Assembly: GCA_019113455.1 (NCBI GenBank)
Contig: DXHG01000103.1
Coordinates: 1 to 33,922 of the forward strand
Direction: 5' to 3'
Length of the DNA: 33,922 nt
Source: Candidatus Treponema faecavium
GTDB lineage: Bacteria > Spirochaetota > Spirochaetia > Treponematales > Treponemataceae
Position numbers and translations under genes: made by a program. Of this stretch, positions 22,302 through 31,304 are shown piece by piece; position 1 is the first letter of the stretch; each line of letters starts with the position of its first letter. Under the pieces are notes generated by a model. The model ran no database searches, was not told the origin of the DNA, and saw only the letters and a list, made by a program, of their open reading frames with translations.

Positions 22302-24298
22302 GCCGCTATGCAGAAGTCGTGCTGAACGTGCCGCTGCCAAAGACATTTACGTATGCCGTGCCCGATACGGCGGCGCAGACGGCAGCCGGTATGCGCGCAC
22401 AGGTGCAGTTCGGCAGCAGGCGCATGACCGCGTATATTATCGCCGTGCACGACAAACCGCCGCCGGAGCTGCCGCGCGAAAAGATACGGCCGCTTTCGCG
22501 CCTCATTGACGAAAAGCCGCTCTTTACCGCAGAGCACATCAGACTCTCGCAATGGATTGCAAGTTATTATCTGTGCACGCAGGGAGAGGCGCTTTCTGCC
22601 ATGCTGCCTTCAGGCAAAACGGAACGCGGCATACAGCCGATGTTCGGCACCGTCGAGCAGCTGCCGCAGGAATGTGCGCTTTCGGCACAGCAGCAGGCAG
22701 CCGTCGAATCTATACTGCGGGCGCCAGCCAATGCCGACACGGTGGCTGCGCTGCATTATGTCTACGGCCCTACCGGCAGCGGAAAAACGGAAGTGTTTCT
22801 GCGCATTGCGCAGGACATGCTTGCAAACGGCAAGGGCATCATTTATCTTGTGCCTGAAATAAGCCTCACCAGGCAGGTATCAGACGCGCTCACCGCGCGC
22901 TTTGGCGGCACGGTGGCGGTGCTGCATTCGGGGCTTACCGGCAGCCAGCGGCTGCGCGAATGGAACCGCATCCTCAGCCGGGACGCGCGCATCGTTATCG
23001 GCGCGCGCAGCGCCGTCTTTGCTCCCGTTCCCGATCTGGGAACGATTATCATCGATGAGGAACACGACGGCGCGTATAAATCAGAAGCGACGCCGCGCTA
23101 TCACGCCCGCCAGGTGGCCATATTCCGCTGCCGGGAACTCAATATTCCGCTTATCATGGGAAGCGCTACGCCGTCTGCAGAAGCGTGGGAACTTATGCGG
23201 CAGGGCGTTATCCGCAGGCACACGCTGTCAAAACGGCTTTCAGGCGGCGCGCCGCCTGAGATTATCACCGTCAATCTCACAGAAACTGCCGCGAACAGCT
23301 GCCTCTCCCCGCTTCTGCGCCGCGAGATAACCGCCGCGCTGCAGGAAAAACGGCAGACGATTCTCTTTTTGAACAGGCGCGGTTTTACGCATTTTTTCAG
23401 GTGCAATACCTGCGGTTTTGAGCTTACGTGCAAAAACTGTTCCGTCGCGCTCACGTACCACAAAAACGAAAAACGACTGCGCTGTCATTACTGCGGCTGG
23501 ACAATAGAGCCGCCGCATATCTGCCCGCAATGCGCGTCGCTTGATGTCGGCTATGCCGGATTCGGCACGGAATACATAGAAACGGAGGTGCGCGCCGCCT
23601 TTCCGCAGGCTGTTGTTGACCGTATCGATACCGACAGCCTGACGCACCGCAATGAGCTTGAAGAAAAACTTGCCAACTTTAAAGACGGGCGCACGGATAT
23701 TCTTTTGGGAACACAGATGATTGCCAAGGGATTAAATTTCCCGCACTTAAAACTTGTCGGCATCATTTTGGCAGATACAGGGCTGCATCTGCCTGATTTC
23801 CGCGCGGCGGAACGCACGTTTTCGCTTATTACGCAGGTTGCCGGGCGGGCGGGCCGCTTCTTTCCTGACGGAAAAGTTATCGTGCAAAGCTATGATCCCA
23901 ATCGCCAGCCGATTCTGCTTGCGTGCAGCGGCAATATCGAACAGTTTTATACGGAAGAGCTGGCACAGCGCAAACTGCTGAAATTTCCGCCGTTTACACG
24001 GCTTATCAGATTAGTGTTCCGTTCCGCTCAAGAAAATGCAGTGTGGAGCGCCGCCGAGGGAGCCGCCGTGCTGCTGCACCGCATAGCGGCAGAGCATAAT
24101 CTGACCGGAAAGATTGAGCTGCTCGGCCCGTCTGAGTGCCCGCTTGCAAAAATCGCCGCCAATTACCGCGTGCAGATACTGCTGCGATCAAACGCCATAC
24201 AGACGCTGCTTACGGTGAGCCGCCATTTTCTGTTCGGCTACCGCGCGCCGCAGCATGTCTATATCGAAGCTGACACAGATCCGGTGCAGCTGCTCTGA
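22298..24298 (+). CDS. priA: Primosomal protein N' (PriA helicase)
   Basis: 3'-5' helicase that reloads the replisome at stalled forks. It has 666 residues. The N-terminal 3'-DNA-binding region (1-100) includes VPLPKTFTY. Helicase motif I is GPTGSGKT (157-164), DEEHD is motif II, and GSATPSAEAW and FLNRRG lie in the core. A zinc-binding insert contains CNTCGFELTCKNC, CHYCG and CPQCAS. GTQMIAKGLNFPHLKLVGI and QVAGRAGR are motifs V and VI. ATG 22298 overlaps the glycosylase stop as ATGA, which implies coupling. It ends 3 bp from the convergent truA stop. Confidence 0.97.
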   Translation: MSRYAEVVLNVPLPKTFTYAVPDTAAQTAAGMRAQVQFGSRRMTAYIIAVHDKPPPELPREKIRPLSRLIDEKPLFTAEHIRLSQWIASYYLCTQGEALSAMLPSGKTERGIQPMFGTVEQLPQECALSAQQQAAVESILRAPANADTVAALHYVYGPTGSGKTEVFLRIAQDMLANGKGIIYLVPEISLTRQVSDALTARFGGTVAVLHSGLTGSQRLREWNRILSRDARIVIGARSAVFAPVPDLGTIIIDEEHDGAYKSEATPRYHARQVAIFRCRELNIPLIMGSATPSAEAWELMRQGVIRRHTLSKRLSGGAPPEIITVNLTETAANSCLSPLLRREITAALQEKRQTILFLNRRGFTHFFRCNTCGFELTCKNCSVALTYHKNEKRLRCHYCGWTIEPPHICPQCASLDVGYAGFGTEYIETEVRAAFPQAVVDRIDTDSLTHRNELEEKLANFKDGRTDILLGTQMIAKGLNFPHLKLVGIILADTGLHLPDFRAAERTFSLITQVAGRAGRFFPDGKVIVQSYDPNRQPILLACSGNIEQFYTEELAQRKLLKFPPFTRLIRLVFRSAQENAVWSAAEGAAVLLHRIAAEHNLTGKIELLGPSECPLAKIAANYRVQILLRSNAIQTLLTVSRHFLFGYRAPQHVYIEADTDPVQLL

Positions 24299-24301
24299 CG
24301 G

Positions 24302-25075
24302 TTAATGCCGCCGCTCCCCGTTAAACTCAACTTTCCACAAGAATAACCCGTGCGCCGGCGCGGTGGGCCCTGCAAGGCGCCGGTCTCTGGCATGGAGCAC
24401 TTCGGAAAAGAACGCCGCGTCTTTTTTCTGCCGATCAAAGAACACCAGCGAGCCTACAATGGAACGCACCATCTTCCACAGAAACGCATTTGCAGCGATT
24501 TCAAACACGATATTGCCGCGTTCAGGGTAAAACACCGCCTTTTCTATGTACCGGCATTTTGAAACGCTTGCATCGCCGGCAGCAGAAAATGTCGTACAGT
24601 CAAGTTCCCCATGCAGGCAGGCGGCCATCGCATTCAGATTCGCAATGTCGGGCAGATGACGCAGCTGCCACACGTACGGCATCTCATGCGCATACGCCTG
24701 TCTGCCGCCGCACAAAAAATAGCGGTACGTACGCGACGTTGCCGAAAACCGCGCGTGAAAACCAGCGTCTGCCTCCGCCGCAGAAATCACGCGCACATCG
24801 TGCGGCAGCGTGCTGTTCAGCGCGGGGATATAATTCTGCACGGGAATGGAATCGATCGGAGAAAAGAAATTGACCGCCTGACCGGCGGCATGAACGCCTG
24901 CGTCAGTTCTGCCTGAACCGATTGCGGCAACCGGCTCATGATGAATACGGTGCAGCGCCTGTTCAAGCTCTCCCTGAACGGTACGCACGGGCTTTCCGGC
25001 GGCGGCTTTATCCTGTTTCTGCCAGCCGCAAAAGCGCGTGCCATCGTACGAGACCGTAAGTACAATATTTCTCAC
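24302..25075 (-). CDS. truA: tRNA pseudouridine(38-40) synthase TruA
   Basis: Makes pseudouridine at positions 38-40 of the tRNA anticodon arm. It has 257 residues. VSYDGTRFCGWQKQ opens the protein, SGRTDAGVHAAGQ carries the catalytic Asp (D58), and FHARFSATSRTYRYF and FLWKMVRSIVGSL are typical family segments. It is the final gene of the long minus-strand series, 24 bp after the DUF2225 protein, and converges with priA. Nothing unusual is seen. Confidence 0.96.
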   Translation of the reverse strand: MRNIVLTVSYDGTRFCGWQKQDKAAAGKPVRTVQGELEQALHRIHHEPVAAIGSGRTDAGVHAAGQAVNFFSPIDSIPVQNYIPALNSTLPHDVRVISAAEADAGFHARFSATSRTYRYFLCGGRQAYAHEMPYVWQLRHLPDIANLNAMAACLHGELDCTTFSAAGDASVSKCRYIEKAVFYPERGNIVFEIAANAFLWKMVRSIVGSLVFFDRQKKDAAFFSEVLHARDRRLAGPTAPAHGLFLWKVEFNGERRH

Positions 25076-25099
25076 AGCAGTTGATTAAACTAAGCGGCG

Positions 25100-26005
25100 C
25101 TACTCATCGTCATCATCGAATTCGATGATATTCGCTTCTTTGAGTTCCTTTGCGAGGCTGTCGTATAAGTGGCGGGAATGTTCAAGCAGCGGCCCGGGCT
25201 TAGCCTTTGACGATTTGCCCAATCCGAAAATGCGCGCAATGGAACGCTTGCACTCATCGAGCTTTGTCAGCCGCTGGCGTATGTCCTCTCGCTGTCCGTA
25301 TTTGAATTCGAGCAGGCCGTTTAAGTAAATAACGCCGTCATATCCGTAGTTTTTGTCTATATCGGGCCCGAAATTCGATATCGCGGTAATGCTTTCCGTC
25401 CTGTCCATTTCGTATATCAGCGACTGCTGATAAAAGAACAGTGCCTTGCGGTAAAACACCTGCGCGATATAATCAAAATTGTGATTGGGGCACACGCCAT
25501 GCACGTCCATGCTCAGCCACGCAAGCCGCAGAGAAACAATGGCTTTCTTTATTGTAGGGGAATACCCCCGTGATACCTGCTCATACGTTAAAAGCGCAAG
25601 ATAATACATCGCCGCGCCGTCGTACAGCGTTCTTGGCCGGGAAAGATCATAGTGCGGGAAAATAACCGATACCGCTTTTTTGCGCGCGTCTCCGTCATTC
25701 AGTACTGCGTCAACGCTTGCCTGATCCGGCGCTGCAGGAAAATCGCTCCATAACAGAGCGGCATGGCAATGCGGACACGCGCCGACGGCATAAATGAGCG
25801 GATATATCACGCCGTACCGCGCCGACGGCTCAAAGACACGGTGCAGTTCATCCGTCAGTTCACCGGCAATCATGCGGCCGCTGCCGGAAAGCATTTCTTC
25901 ATGCGGAAATTCTTTTTTACAGAACGGACAAACAGCCGGCTGCTTCGTGTAATACGAAATAGCCGGCTTTTTCTCTGCATCGGTTGTTTTCTTTGTATGC
26001 ATCAT
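25100..26005 (-). CDS. DUF2225 family protein
   Basis: A 301-residue protein with a zinc-ribbon-like N terminus: CPFCKKEFPHEEM and, about 50 residues later, GACPHCHAALLWSDF, four cysteines in two CxxC pairs. The remainder is helical (YYLALLTYEQVSRGYSPTIKKAIVSLRLAWLS) with TPR character and an acidic tail (EFDDDDE). This matches the DUF2225 family, whose function is unknown. Of the candidate starts, ATG 26005-26003 is preferred because GGAG lies 8 bases upstream; TTG 26011 would be only 2 bases from it. It is located between acpS and truA. Confidence 0.85.
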   Translation of the reverse strand: MMHTKKTTDAEKKPAISYYTKQPAVCPFCKKEFPHEEMLSGSGRMIAGELTDELHRVFEPSARYGVIYPLIYAVGACPHCHAALLWSDFPAAPDQASVDAVLNDGDARKKAVSVIFPHYDLSRPRTLYDGAAMYYLALLTYEQVSRGYSPTIKKAIVSLRLAWLSMDVHGVCPNHNFDYIAQVFYRKALFFYQQSLIYEMDRTESITAISNFGPDIDKNYGYDGVIYLNGLLEFKYGQREDIRQRLTKLDECKRSIARIFGLGKSSKAKPGPLLEHSRHLYDSLAKELKEANIIEFDDDDE

Positions 26006-26055
26006 CAGCAATTCTCCACGTACTTTTTATTTTTCGGCATAACCACGCAGGTTCA

Positions 26056-26433
26056 TCAGTCTCTTTCCAGCACGACAAACGCAACAGCCGCATCCGTCTC
26101 ATGCGAAAGCGAAACGAGCACGCGCGACGCGCCTGTTTTCTCAAGCGCCTCCTGCGCACTGCCGTATACATACAGCACGGGCTTGCCCAGACTATCGTTG
26201 TGCACGCAAATGTCTGCAAGCGCGATGCCGTGGAATCCCACGCCAAGCGCTTTAACAAACGCTTCTTTTGCGGCGAAACGGGCGGCAAGCGACTGCACCG
26301 CCCGCGCTTTGGAGAGCGCCGTTACCGTATCGTATTCCTCGCTGTGAAAAAAACGGCGTATCAGGCTCGGCGTTTCATACCATTTAGTAAAGCGGCACAC
26401 GCGCACAATATCTACGCCAATGCCTATAATCAT
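26056..26433 (-). CDS. acpS: Holo-[acyl-carrier-protein] synthase AcpS
   Basis: Transfers 4'-phosphopantetheine from CoA to acyl carrier protein. Its 125 residues are typical of the family. The motifs are MIIGIGVDIV with metal ligand D8, ARFAAKEAFVKALG with E57, and VLVSLSHETDAAVAFVVL at the C terminus. ATG 26433-26431 is preceded by AGAGG. It lies 16 bp after cdaR and 50 bp before the DUF2225 gene in the minus-strand series. Confidence 0.96.
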   Translation of the reverse strand: MIIGIGVDIVRVCRFTKWYETPSLIRRFFHSEEYDTVTALSKARAVQSLAARFAAKEAFVKALGVGFHGIALADICVHNDSLGKPVLYVYGSAQEALEKTGASRVLVSLSHETDAAVAFVVLERD

Positions 26434-26449
26434 TGCGCATACGCCTCTG

Positions 26450-27496
26450 TCACAGCTGTTCTTCCATAGTTATGGAAATTTCTCCCGCTTCCGAAGGAAG
26501 TACTTCTTCCGAATCAGCCGCCGCTTCTTCGGCTGCCGTATCCGCCGCTTCCGAAGCGATTTCAGAAACGGCAGCGGAAACCGTCTCCGTTTCAACAGGA
26601 GACACTAACGTCAGATATGACGGCAGCTGTATCACAACCGGCACATCATATGTTCCGCCGGCAGTGATGCCTGAAAAATCAGCATAGACTGCTCCGTCAG
26701 GCGGGGAATACCGCTCAAGCGACAGTTCCGTTCCGCCCACCGTGATGTCAATCGCCGGAAGCTCCGAATCAAGCCGCAGGTTTTCTGCCAGATTCTGTGC
26801 CGAAAGCGGAACCGCAAACTGCTTTTCTGTCTGAAGCGGCTCAATGGCAACAGAAGCCGTAACGGTCGACTGTCCGCTGAAATGGATATACTGGCTTACG
26901 GACTCTGTTGCCACCGTCATCTCAAAACTTTCATGCTTGCCGTCAAGCGGAATAGGAATCGTCAGCAACTCCTGCACGCTGTGCACCGCTGACGAACCGC
27001 CTTCAATGCGCAGCGTTGAAGGCGAAAGCGAAACGCCTGCAACCCGGTAACCCGCCGCCGGAGAACCGGAAAATCCCGCCCGCACCGGCACATCGGCAAA
27101 CGTCCGCGTTTCAAGCACCAGCGGCACTTCTTTCGGCTCAATGTCTATTTCAAGCGGGGTAATTGCCTGCGCAAGCGAAGATTTGTTTGTCGTTACCGGC
27201 ACATTAAACGTACCCGGTTCCGTATAGTAATTCAAATCGAGGTACACAGAAATATCATTATCTCCCAGCGTATTGATGTCAGCACCGTTTCCGCGAATCG
27301 TTACTTTTACCCGCGGCAGATACGGACTTGCGACAACCATCGAGCCGTTTTCCAAAACGGTCAGCGGCAGCGTAAGCACCTTCTGCTGCAAGAGCGTTAT
27401 ATCGTGCAGTACATACAGCAAAATCGCTAAAATAAGGCAGACAATTTTTATCGGCCAGTCGGCAATCAGTTTGTCAAAGTTTACCTTGAACCGCAT
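26450..27496 (-). CDS. cdaR: YbbR-domain protein CdaR, CdaA regulator
   Basis: Membrane-anchored partner that modulates the diadenylate cyclase CdaA. It has 348 residues. One N-terminal helix (WPIKIVCLILAILLYVLHDI) is followed by about three YbbR repeats on the outer side (for example LPLTVLENGSMVVASPYLPRVKVTIRGNG; VPVRAGFSGSPAAGYRVAGVSLSPSTLRIEGG). A low-complexity Ala/Glu/Ser tail of about 45 residues ends the protein, encoded by a GAAGC-rich stretch. The start is ATG 27496, not 27505 or 27538, because GGAGG (27510-27506) leaves 9 bases to 27496 but none to 27505. It overlaps cdaA by 23 bp. Confidence 0.9.
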   Translation of the reverse strand: MRFKVNFDKLIADWPIKIVCLILAILLYVLHDITLLQQKVLTLPLTVLENGSMVVASPYLPRVKVTIRGNGADINTLGDNDISVYLDLNYYTEPGTFNVPVTTNKSSLAQAITPLEIDIEPKEVPLVLETRTFADVPVRAGFSGSPAAGYRVAGVSLSPSTLRIEGGSSAVHSVQELLTIPIPLDGKHESFEMTVATESVSQYIHFSGQSTVTASVAIEPLQTEKQFAVPLSAQNLAENLRLDSELPAIDITVGGTELSLERYSPPDGAVYADFSGITAGGTYDVPVVIQLPSYLTLVSPVETETVSAAVSEIASEAADTAAEEAAADSEEVLPSEAGEISITMEEQL

Positions 27497-28289
27497 CTGC
27501 GTCATCCTCCTCGGTAATATCTCCCGGAGACAGTTCAAGCTCTGTTTCCAATGTTTTTGTTAATTGCTCTGCCGACAGGTTGTAATGAAGCTTTGAATCA
27601 TACGCAAGGCTGATTGCACCGGTCTCTTCCGAAACGACAAGCACAACCGCGTCCGTCTGTTCGCTTACGCCGAGCGCCGCCCGGTGGCGCGTACCAAACG
27701 TTTTTTTAATGTCGTACTGCTCGGAAAGCGGCAGAAAACAGCCCGCCGCGATAATCTTTCCGCCCTGCACAATAACGGCGCCGTCGTGCAGCGGCGTATC
27801 ATGGCCAAAGATCGTAACCAATAGATTAGAAGACAAATGCGCATCAAGACGGGTGCCGGTCTCGATAATGCCTTTGAGCTCTGTATGGTTGATAAACACG
27901 ACAAGCATACCGCGCTTAACCGCAGAAAGCTGCTCCGCCGCAAGCAGCACCGACTCTATCGACGTGTGGCGCGGACGGCTGCCGATAGCAAACCATGTGC
28001 CCTGCCCCAGCTTTAAGAATATCTTTCGCAATTCCGGCTGGAACACAATGCAGAACCCGATAACAAGGCTTGGGCCGCTTACGTTCAGCAGCCACTGCAG
28101 CGTCTGCAGCTGCAAAATCAATGCTGCAATATACGCCAGCGCGATAATCATCACCGCCTTGATAATCTGCATCCCGTTCGTCTTTACCAGCAGGCCGTAT
28201 ACCTTATACAGCAAAAATGCCAGAAAGAAAATATCAAGCAGCATCTGTATGACCGCAACAGGCGAGCCAAAACGCATAAGAGAATTCAT
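27474..28289 (-). CDS. cdaA: Diadenylate cyclase CdaA
   Basis: Makes cyclic di-AMP from two ATP. It has 271 residues. Three transmembrane helices (about 11-38, 40-62 and 68-84) precede the DAC domain, which has the DGA motif at 169-171 (PLHDGAVI) and RHR at 201-203 (FGTRHRAALG), the two catalytic signatures. A charged C-terminal tail follows. Its ATGA overlaps the folP stop, and its 3' end overlaps cdaR, so the cyclase and its regulator should be made together. In Firmicutes the trio is cdaA-cdaR-glmM; here glmM is replaced by acpS and folP precedes. Confidence 0.96.
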   Translation of the reverse strand: MNSLMRFGSPVAVIQMLLDIFFLAFLLYKVYGLLVKTNGMQIIKAVMIIALAYIAALILQLQTLQWLLNVSGPSLVIGFCIVFQPELRKIFLKLGQGTWFAIGSRPRHTSIESVLLAAEQLSAVKRGMLVVFINHTELKGIIETGTRLDAHLSSNLLVTIFGHDTPLHDGAVIVQGGKIIAAGCFLPLSEQYDIKKTFGTRHRAALGVSEQTDAVVLVVSEETGAISLAYDSKLHYNLSAEQLTKTLETELELSPGDITEEDDADAVQGKL

Positions 28290-29119
28290 AATCGCAAGCT
28301 TCCCAGAACTTTAAGCATATCTATAGTCTCTCCGACATCATGAACGCGGATAATCGACGCGCCGTTCTGCACCGCAAGCATATTTGCGGCGAGCGTGCCG
28401 CCCAGCCGCTGCGAAACGTCCTTTCCCGTCATGTCTCCGATGCAGGTTTTCCGCGAAAGCCCCATCAGCACCGGATAGCGGCCGCCGCACAGCTTTCCGC
28501 ACCGCGCAATAAGCACGCGATTTGCGTCAAGATTTTTTCCAAACCCGATACCGGGATCAACGATAATGCGTTCCTCGGCTACGCCGCAAGACACCGCATA
28601 CGCCGCGCGGCTTTGCAGATATGCATCAACCTCGCCAAACGCGTCAGCGTACGCGCCGTCTTTCTGCATTATAGCAGGAACACCGCGTTTGTGCATCAAG
28701 ATAACCGCAATATCGGTTTGCGCAGCGTATGCCGCTATCTCGGCGTCATCCTCAAGCGCCGATATGTCATTGAGCATATCGGCGCCCGCCTCATACGCGG
28801 CCCGCATCACCGCTTTCTTTCTCGTGTCTACCGAGATAACGCAGTCAGAGCGGCGGCGCAGCTGTTCAATCACCGGAATCACCCGCTCAAGTTCTTCTTC
28901 CGCAGAAATATAGCGCGCGCCGGGGCGGCTTGATTCCCCGCCTATATCGATAATCGAAGCGCCTTGTTCAACGGCGTAAAGCGCCTGCTCCACCGCCGCG
29001 GCGGCAGTCTTTCTGCTTTCGCTCCAAAACGAGTCAGGCGTTGCGTTCACAATGCCCATAACAAGAGCGGGAAGCTCCGAACAAATCGTTTTCCGCGCAA
29101 GATGCAGCACAGCGCCCAT
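28286..29119 (-). CDS. folP: Dihydropteroate synthase
   Basis: Condenses p-aminobenzoate with dihydropterin pyrophosphate in folate synthesis; it is the sulfonamide target. It has 277 residues. The motifs are VMGIVNATPDSFW (usually NVTPDSFSDGG), IIDIGGESSRPGA, VISVDTRKKAVMRAA, DMLNDISAL, ILMHKRGVP, IIVDPGIGFGKN, and LMGLSRKTCIG near the C terminus. The Asn of MGIVNATPDSF and the Ser-Arg-Lys of the last motif are present. It starts 12 bp after dxs and overlaps cdaA by 4 bp. Confidence 0.96.
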   Translation of the reverse strand: MGAVLHLARKTICSELPALVMGIVNATPDSFWSESRKTAAAAVEQALYAVEQGASIIDIGGESSRPGARYISAEEELERVIPVIEQLRRRSDCVISVDTRKKAVMRAAYEAGADMLNDISALEDDAEIAAYAAQTDIAVILMHKRGVPAIMQKDGAYADAFGEVDAYLQSRAAYAVSCGVAEERIIVDPGIGFGKNLDANRVLIARCGKLCGGRYPVLMGLSRKTCIGDMTGKDVSQRLGGTLAANMLAVQNGASIIRVHDVGETIDMLKVLGSLRL

Positions 29120-29131
29120 ATCAGCCCGCCG

Positions 29132-31051
29132 TCAGTCCGCTGTAAGCGCGCATGCCAGCTCCGCCAGCGCAGCGGCAGAAAGGCCTGCATCCGCAAGCAC
29201 TTCGGCACGTTTTCCCTGCGCGATAAATGAATCGGGGAACCCCGCCGCGGCGCAGCGGCCGTCGGGACGAATCGTTTTATAGTATGCCGAAAGATATTCT
29301 CCGATACCGCCCGCACGCATACCGTCTTCTGCAAACACAACATACCGGTAGCATTCCGCCACAGACTGAAAATACGCAAGGTCAACCGGCTTAATAAAGC
29401 GCAGATTGTATATATCAGCGGTTATGCGCTTAAACGCAAGACTGCGGCACGCGGTAAGCACTTCCGAAAATATACCGCCGGTGCACACAAAAAGCACGCT
29501 GCCGCGGGAGTCCGTGTCTGAAAGTTCCGCAGTCTCTGCGTCAGAATATTCATTGCACCTGAGCAGCACGCCCCTGCCTTCTTCAATCGGCTGTGCAAAC
29601 GCGTCAAACTCCGAGGGACACGATGTTTTGGGATACCGTATCACCACCGGCGCCCCGCGCTTGGCTGCCCAAAAGAGCAGCGCTTCAAGCTCCTTTGCCG
29701 ACGCGGGAGTCGTCAGTATCACATTGGGCACGGAACGCATCAGTACCATATCGAACACGCCCTGATGCGTCTCACCGTCATCCGGCACCGCACCCGCGCG
29801 GTCAAGCATAAAAATCACAGGAAATGCGGGAATGGCAATATCATGAATAAACTGATCCATCGCCCGCTGCATAAACGTTGAATATATCGCCGCAACCGGC
29901 ACCGCGCCCGCGGCCGCAAGCCCGCCGGCAAATGTTACCGCATGCTGCTCGGCAATACCGACGTCAAAAAAACGGTCAGGATACTTATGCGCAAAACGCG
30001 CCAGACCGGTACCTTTCATCATCGCAGCCGTTATCGCAACAACACGGCTGTCGCGTGCGGCAAGCCGCACCAGCGCGTTTGAAAACACCTCCGTATAGCT
30101 CATCGCGTCGAATTTCTCAACCGTACCGTCGGAAATACAAAACGGTCCGATGCCGTGGAACGCTTCGGGATCGTTTTCGGCGGGACTATAGCCGCAGCCT
30201 TTCTTTGTCAGCACGTGCACAACGACCGGACGGGAAAGATGCTTTGCCGTGCGCAGCACCGGTTCCAGCTCCGCGATATTGTGACCGTCAAGCGGACCGA
30301 CATATTCAAAGCCCAAGTCAGAAAACAGATTTGTCTGAAAAAACAATCCTTTTAAGCCGCGCTTGAACCTGAAAATAAGATGCGGCATAAACCGTCTGAC
30401 TATCGGAATATTTTCTGCAATATGGTCAACAGTGCGGCGGAACGATTGGTACGGCAGCGTTGCTGTGAGCCGGCTTAAATATTTTGAAATGCCTCCGGTG
30501 TTTTTCCCGATAGACATCTGATTATCGTTGAGCACAACGATGAGATTTTTTGCCATCGCGCCGGCGTGAGACAGCGCCTCAAACGCCATGCCGCCGGTTA
30601 AGGCGCCATCTCCGATTACGGCGACCACCTTGCCTTCGGTACCGAAAAGCTCCCGAGCGGTCAGCAGGCCAAGCGCCGAAGAAATGGACGTAGATGAATG
30701 TCCAACGTCAAAGAAATCATGCGGACTCTCGCTGCGTTTGGTAAAGCCCGCAATGCCGCCGTGCCTGCGCAGCGTGGGAAACGCCGCATACCGGCCCGTC
30801 AGCAGCTTATGCGTATAGCACTGATGACTCACATCCCAGATAATCGCGTCTGTGGGACTGTCAAAAACGCGGTGCAGCGCAAGCGTCAGTTCCACTACTC
30901 CCAGATTGCTCGCAAGATGCCCGCCGTTCTGTGCGACAGTTTCGATAATGATCTTTCTGATGTCGGCGGCAAGAACGGCAAGCTCTGTTCTGTTTAAATG
31001 CCTGATATCTTCAGGTGAATGTATTTCTGATAGCAGCGTACAGCACTCCAC
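29132..31051 (-). CDS. dxs: 1-deoxy-D-xylulose-5-phosphate synthase
   Basis: Thiamine-diphosphate enzyme for the first step of the MEP isoprenoid pathway. It has 639 residues. NGGHLASNLGVVELTLALH, the GDGALTGGMAFEAL...NDN thiamine-binding motif, GLDGHN, the transketolase-type GIAEQHAVTFAGGLA, and DRAGAVPDDGETHQGVFD are all present. The start is uncertain: GTG 31051 lacks a Shine-Dalgarno, but a GGAG lies just inside it. The family normally starts a few residues before LLSEIHSP, so the real start must be very near. A strong terminator-like hairpin ends only about 22 bases upstream. Confidence 0.95.
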   Translation of the reverse strand: MECCTLLSEIHSPEDIRHLNRTELAVLAADIRKIIIETVAQNGGHLASNLGVVELTLALHRVFDSPTDAIIWDVSHQCYTHKLLTGRYAAFPTLRRHGGIAGFTKRSESPHDFFDVGHSSTSISSALGLLTARELFGTEGKVVAVIGDGALTGGMAFEALSHAGAMAKNLIVVLNDNQMSIGKNTGGISKYLSRLTATLPYQSFRRTVDHIAENIPIVRRFMPHLIFRFKRGLKGLFFQTNLFSDLGFEYVGPLDGHNIAELEPVLRTAKHLSRPVVVHVLTKKGCGYSPAENDPEAFHGIGPFCISDGTVEKFDAMSYTEVFSNALVRLAARDSRVVAITAAMMKGTGLARFAHKYPDRFFDVGIAEQHAVTFAGGLAAAGAVPVAAIYSTFMQRAMDQFIHDIAIPAFPVIFMLDRAGAVPDDGETHQGVFDMVLMRSVPNVILTTPASAKELEALLFWAAKRGAPVVIRYPKTSCPSEFDAFAQPIEEGRGVLLRCNEYSDAETAELSDTDSRGSVLFVCTGGIFSEVLTACRSLAFKRITADIYNLRFIKPVDLAYFQSVAECYRYVVFAEDGMRAGGIGEYLSAYYKTIRPDGRCAAAGFPDSFIAQGKRAEVLADAGLSAAALAELACALTAD

Positions 31052-31072
31052 AGCAAAACAGATAGGGGCAAT

Positions 31073-31119
31073 AAAAAAGACCGCAGTTTAAGTTGCTTGC
31101 GCAACTAAAGCAGCGGTCT
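31073..31119 (-). terminator. Terminator-like hairpin just upstream of dxs
   Basis: On the minus strand, a stem AGACCGC/GCGGTCT (31119-31113 and 31084-31078) continues inward with mismatches to GTTGC-GCAA-GCAAC, a GCAA tetraloop, and is followed by TTTTTT. It can end transcripts from mtaB and the small ribosomal gene. With only 21-26 bases left before dxs there is no space for a full promoter, so it may instead be an attenuator in the dxs leader. Confidence 0.8.
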
Positions 31120-31193
31120 CCATCGGCAAAACAAAACCGAAGCATATACAGCAAACGATACGGCACCGAGCCAATTTCATTTGCAGAACAACC

Positions 31194-31283
31194 TTACTTG
31201 TTCTTATGCCGATTTCGTCTCAGCTTCTTCTTGCGCTTATGTGTTGCAATCTTTTGGCGCTTTCTTTTCTTTCCGCACGGCAC
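31194..31283 (-). CDS. mS38/bS22-like small ribosomal protein (AURKAIP1/COX24 domain)
   Basis: A 29-residue, extremely basic peptide, too short for most gene finders: GTG start 31283-31281, stop TAA 31196-31194. It begins MPCGKKRKRQKIATHKRKKK and ends with an RRNRHKNK tail. This pattern (K-x-H-K-R-K-K-x-L-R-x-N-R-H-K) is the AURKAIP1/COX24 domain of mitochondrial mS38 and of small bacterial ribosomal proteins such as bS22. AGGAG lies 7 bases before the GTG, an ideal ribosome site. It sits 21 bp after mtaB and before the terminator-like hairpin. It is probably a ribosome component near the decoding centre, by family knowledge. Confidence 0.85.
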   Translation of the reverse strand: MPCGKKRKRQKIATHKRKKKLRRNRHKNK

Positions 31284-31304
31284 AATGGCACTCCTTATTG
31301 AAAA

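Noticed and set aside
31052..31193. Thiamine pyrophosphate riboswitch ahead of dxs
   Set aside because: No CTGAGA or ACCTGA-type core is visible; only a terminator-like hairpin is seen.
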